Below are positions 60,881 through 64,000 of a stretch of 64,000 nt of DNA, piece after piece. The notes beneath the pieces are model-generated. The model was not told where the DNA came from. It ran no database searches and saw only the letters and a list, made by a program, of their open reading frames with translations. Within the stretch, counting starts at the first letter, position 1. Every line of letters begins with the position of its first letter. The stretch lies in assembly GCF_900188325.1 (NCBI RefSeq), contig NZ_FZPD01000006.1, forward strand, positions 186,001 through 250,000. Reading direction: 5' to 3'. This DNA is from Ekhidna lutea. Lineage in GTDB: Bacteria; Bacteroidota; Bacteroidia; Cytophagales; Cyclobacteriaceae. Made by a program: the position numbers and the translations under genes.

Positions 60881-63532
60881 ATGCGGACGCTTACCACCTC
60901 TATCATACTGCTTTTAACTATAGCTTCCTTTGCGCAACAATCCTTTGAGGTTTCTGCAGAAAATGAATCCCTAACTACAGTAATTAAGTCACTCTCGAAA
61001 GCGTATAATCTTAAATTTTCGTATAGTCCGCGCGTATTATCTAAACATAAGGTTACTCTAAGAATAAAGGCCAAATCTCAAGCTGAGCTTATTAGTAAAG
61101 TATTCGAAAACCTCCCTTTTGAGCTAAAGCTTACTGATGGAGTATACCTTATTATCCCTAAAAAAGAAGAACCAAAACAAACACCGATTATTGGACAAGT
61201 GTACGATGGTAGCAGTGGTGAGCCTCTCGCCTATGCACATGTTCAAACAAAGGATAAAGGAACTCTTAGTTCACAGAATGGTAGATTTAGTTTGCCACCA
61301 AGCCGTGATACCATTACTTTATCCGTTAGCTACATTGGCTACAAGAATATAGAACTAAAAGTACCTCCTAACGAAGAAAATTTAACGCTAAAGTTGGATC
61401 AGAACCCTCAGGAACTACAGGAGGTAGTGCTCACTGCAGAATCTGACAATTTCAATCCGGACCCGTCATTTTTTAGTCTCAACCCCCAACAATTCAGCTC
61501 TCTACCTATGCTTGGAGAGACAGATGTTTTTAAAACTCTGCAGCTTTTACCCGGTGTGAGAGCTACTGATGAAACCTCTTCCGGGCTTGTTGTTAGAGGC
61601 AGTTTGCCATCTCAAAACCTAGTATTGATGGATGGATTTACACTTTATAATCTGGATCATTTTTTTGGAATTTTCAGCACATTAAATCCAAATGCAATCA
61701 ACAATATCGATTTTTATAAAGGTGGGTTTGGCCCTCAATTTGGTGGCCGGGTTTCCTCAGTCATTGATGTGGCAGGAAAAAATGGAGCTGTTGAGAAGTT
61801 TGGAGGACAAGTGGGTTTAAATATGCTATCGTTTAATACCACGTTCAATATTCCATTTGGTAGTAAGACGTCTGCACTGATTGCCTTCCGTCAGTCATTC
61901 ACAGATGTTGTTAACTCAGACTTATATCAGGATTTCCTTACTTCCAGTAGACAAAATTATCTTGAGTCCATCAGTTCAGAGTTAACAGCCCTAAACCTAT
62001 CACCATCACTTCAGTTCCACGATATTAATGCTAAAGTGCAGCATCGATTTAGTGAACGCTCCATTTTTGATGTCAATTTTTACGTAAGTGAGGACTTTTA
62101 TGCCGGAAATTACCAGGAGAGCAATGACTTTGCTGAGTATGTTGTCCTTGACGAATCCAACTGGGCCAATGCTGGAATTAGCTTCAATCTGAAAAGCCAG
62201 TTTAGGCCCAATTGGTTCAATAGCACCACGCTGAGTGCGTCGGAATACCGTGAAGATGAATCTTTATCCATCACCCAAACCTTTTTTCAGGACATTGCAT
62301 TTGATGGTGATAGCATCGAAGCAAATGAAAGCATAGAATATTTCAATTACAGTATTGGCAGTTCTGTGGGTGACGTAACCATCAAATCACATAATGAAAT
62401 CGATATCGATCATCAGAACACCCTATCCGGAGGTGTTGAGATCAACGCTATCAATACAGATTACGAAACAAGACAAAGCTACCTTGTAAACCTGGCAACC
62501 ACCGAAGGATACACTGATACGCTCACGATTGAAGCCAGCATTTTTAGCTTATATGGAAATTACCGCTTCCACAAGGAAGATATCACCGCAAATATCGGAA
62601 TACGATCATCTTACTATGAGCCAACAGACAAGTGGTATGTTGAGCCCCGGTTTGACATGGGGATTAAAATAAGTGATCAGTTTGCCTTAAAGGGGGCAGC
62701 CTCATTTCATCATCAGTTTATTACCCAAACCTCACTATCCATCCTTCAAAACTCAGACCAGTTTTACTGGATTCTTGCAGACGACAAGATCATTCCCGTT
62801 CAGCGAAGTGCTCATTTTATTTTTGGAGGTAATTACGCATTTAATGATAACTGGTCCGTAGATCTGGAATACTACAACAAACGTACAGAGGGAATCATAG
62901 AAAGTCAGTTCCTTGTGCTCCCTCCTGAGATCATCGAACTGTTGCTAGAGCAAAACTTGAATCTCTCAGGAGAAAATAACGCTGAAGGAATGGACCTGTT
63001 TGTTAAGTATAGAATCAAAACATTTACCTCTATGCTCAGCTACTCGTTGGGTAGATCCGAGAACTCATTTTGGTATCGGAATCAAAACAATGACTACCCT
63101 TCCGTACAAGACCAACGTCATGAGCTAAACTTTACGAATATTCTGAAACTCGGTAAATGGGAGCTTTCTAGCGTGTATTTATTAGGTACGGGTCAGCGAT
63201 ATACGCCTGCAAACCCTGAGTACAGCCTTGAAAATGATTCTGATTCATTTTATGATCTTACCCGAATAAATCAGGAAAAATTACCGGCCTACAAGAGACT
63301 TGATCTTTCTGCTAAATACAACTTCAATATCGGAAGCCTATCGTGTGAGTCCGGAGTTACCTTATTCAATTTGCTCAACAACAAGAATATTAAATCAAGA
63401 AAGCTTACCGTCAGGTATGTATTTGACGAACAAACTGATGCTAGCAATGCCACAGATGAGTTAGAGGTGGTGCCTCTGGACACACATCTGCTTGGGTTTA
63501 CTCCTAATTTTTTCTTCAACATAAGGTTCTAA
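60881..63532 (+). CDS. TonB-dependent receptor with STN domain
   Basis: 883 residues. Signal peptide (RTLTTSIILLLTIASFAQ), then STN signalling domain (about 20-95; ENESLTTVIKSLSKAYNLKFSYSP), a carboxypeptidase-like regulatory domain (about 104-180), plug domain (LPGVRATDETSSGLVVRGSLPSQNLVLMDGF) and a 22-strand barrel ending LLGFTPNFFFNIRF. The STN domain should contact FecR in the periplasm and relay substrate binding to the FecI-like sigma factor. The substrate cannot be inferred; a partner lipoprotein follows. Confidence 0.95.
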   Translation: MRTLTTSIILLLTIASFAQQSFEVSAENESLTTVIKSLSKAYNLKFSYSPRVLSKHKVTLRIKAKSQAELISKVFENLPFELKLTDGVYLIIPKKEEPKQTPIIGQVYDGSSGEPLAYAHVQTKDKGTLSSQNGRFSLPPSRDTITLSVSYIGYKNIELKVPPNEENLTLKLDQNPQELQEVVLTAESDNFNPDPSFFSLNPQQFSSLPMLGETDVFKTLQLLPGVRATDETSSGLVVRGSLPSQNLVLMDGFTLYNLDHFFGIFSTLNPNAINNIDFYKGGFGPQFGGRVSSVIDVAGKNGAVEKFGGQVGLNMLSFNTTFNIPFGSKTSALIAFRQSFTDVVNSDLYQDFLTSSRQNYLESISSELTALNLSPSLQFHDINAKVQHRFSERSIFDVNFYVSEDFYAGNYQESNDFAEYVVLDESNWANAGISFNLKSQFRPNWFNSTTLSASEYREDESLSITQTFFQDIAFDGDSIEANESIEYFNYSIGSSVGDVTIKSHNEIDIDHQNTLSGGVEINAINTDYETRQSYLVNLATTEGYTDTLTIEASIFSLYGNYRFHKEDITANIGIRSSYYEPTDKWYVEPRFDMGIKISDQFALKGAASFHHQFITQTSLSILQNSDQFYWILADDKIIPVQRSAHFIFGGNYAFNDNWSVDLEYYNKRTEGIIESQFLVLPPEIIELLLEQNLNLSGENNAEGMDLFVKYRIKTFTSMLSYSLGRSENSFWYRNQNNDYPSVQDQRHELNFTNILKLGKWELSSVYLLGTGQRYTPANPEYSLENDSDSFYDLTRINQEKLPAYKRLDLSAKYNFNIGSLSCESGVTLFNLLNNKNIKSRKLTVRYVFDEQTDASNATDELEVVPLDTHLLGFTPNFFFNIRF

Positions 63533-63617
63533 ATCCACTTTTTTCCTGAATTCGAATTTTTCGGTAGGGTAAATCTCGACACACCTGTACCACTACTGAA
63601 ACACAAATTCGAATCTT

Positions 63618-64000
63618 ATGAAAACTAAAAAATCAATTATCGCCTCTCTTTGGATTGCACTCGCAATTCTGGTTTGGTCATGTAATGACAGCAGTGAATC
63701 ACCTGTTGATGTACAGCAAGAAAATATTGTTGCAGACAATCTTTTGGTTAATTCCAACTCTGCACTAAATAGGTTAAGAAGCAATGGTATCGGAGGCCCG
63801 ATGGGAGCCCTTTTTGGGAACTTTCAAAGTAGCAATGGAGGAAGAACAGATCAATCTCCTTCTGCAATGTTTAGAAATGCACGGTCTGCCAATGACTCTA
63901 CTGATACTGAGCCAACATGCCTTGTGGAAACATGGGAAGATGACGGTCAGGGTAATTATACCTACACCCTCGACTTTGGTGATGGATGTGATTATTACGG
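63618..64000 (+). CDS. Lipoprotein linked to the TonB receptor (3' end beyond window)
   Basis: 127 codons visible, open to the window edge. Signal peptide MKTKKSIIASLWIALAILVW with lipobox SC (Cys 22). A Ser/Asn-rich linker follows (VNSNSALNRLRSNGIGG and beyond), and the last part (CLVETWEDDG..., LDFGDGCDYYG) looks like the start of a beta domain with paired cysteines. It is encoded 85 bp after the receptor and is probably its surface-exposed partner. Its family cannot be decided from this part. Confidence 0.75.
   Translation, partial: MKTKKSIIASLWIALAILVWSCNDSSESPVDVQQENIVADNLLVNSNSALNRLRSNGIGGPMGALFGNFQSSNGGRTDQSPSAMFRNARSANDSTDTEPTCLVETWEDDGQGNYTYTLDFGDGCDYY

Overview
The window comes from a member of the Bacteroidota, most likely the Cytophagales side (Reichenbachiella/Fulvivirga/Cyclobacteriaceae-like). 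The signs are three secreted proteins with type IX secretion (T9SS) C-terminal sorting domains, an STN-type TonB receptor with FecI/FecR-like regulators, the small ribosomal protein THX, DUF4252, DUF4296 and DUF5916 families, LytTR signalling, and promoters of the Bacteroidota form (TTTG, about 19 bases, TAnnTTTG). Base composition is even and moderately AT-rich. There is no transposase, phage gene, tRNA, rRNA or CRISPR array.

Layout. 0-6.3 kb: a partial cytochrome b5-like gene, mutS2 and a DUF4296 lipoprotein run leftward; a shortened Bat-type locus (DUF58, a membrane protein, BatA, a 47-residue membrane peptide) runs rightward. 6.3-7.0 kb: a ribbon-helix-helix/PIN toxin-antitoxin pair whose promoter is an exact 11-bp tandem repeat. 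7.1-10.9 kb: ECF sigma factor, small membrane anti-sigma candidate, two DUF4252 proteins and an ABC exporter. 11-16 kb: small secreted protein, membrane-anchored EEP-family protein, SPFH protein, and a dihydrolipoamide-dehydrogenase-like flavoprotein without the redox cysteines. 15.7-17.8 kb: an M48 metalloprotease gene flanked by two copies of a structured non-coding RNA on the opposite strand. 17.8-26.3 kb: a leftward aromatic amino-acid operon in transcription order trpL-trpE-trpG-trpD-trpC-trpF-trpB-trpA-DAHP synthase-phenylalanine hydroxylase, with a Trp-codon attenuator. 26.4-36.9 kb: housekeeping and accessory metabolism (TerB-like, DUF5916, AlkB, outer-membrane barrel, THX, DUF819 transporter, hydrolase, M28 peptidase, LytTR regulator, CPBP protease, methyltransferase). 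37-58.9 kb: a secretion-rich block with a 2339-residue Ig-repeat protein, a TPR histidine kinase and LytTR response regulator, two subtilases, an M57 metalloprotease, a short SSB, and a second sigma/anti-sigma operon. 58.9-64 kb: a GreA/B-like factor, then a sigma-FecR-TonB receptor-lipoprotein locus cut by the window edge.

The most interesting object is the pair of about 236-nt RNAs around 15.7-16.0 and 17.5-17.8 kb. Both have the same promoter with identical 19-base spacing, the same upstream array of four phased boxes, a GNRA hairpin with compensatory changes, a 14-bp UNCG hairpin and an intrinsic terminator. I do not recognise the family.

All functional calls come from reading translated sequence and motifs by eye; no database search was run.
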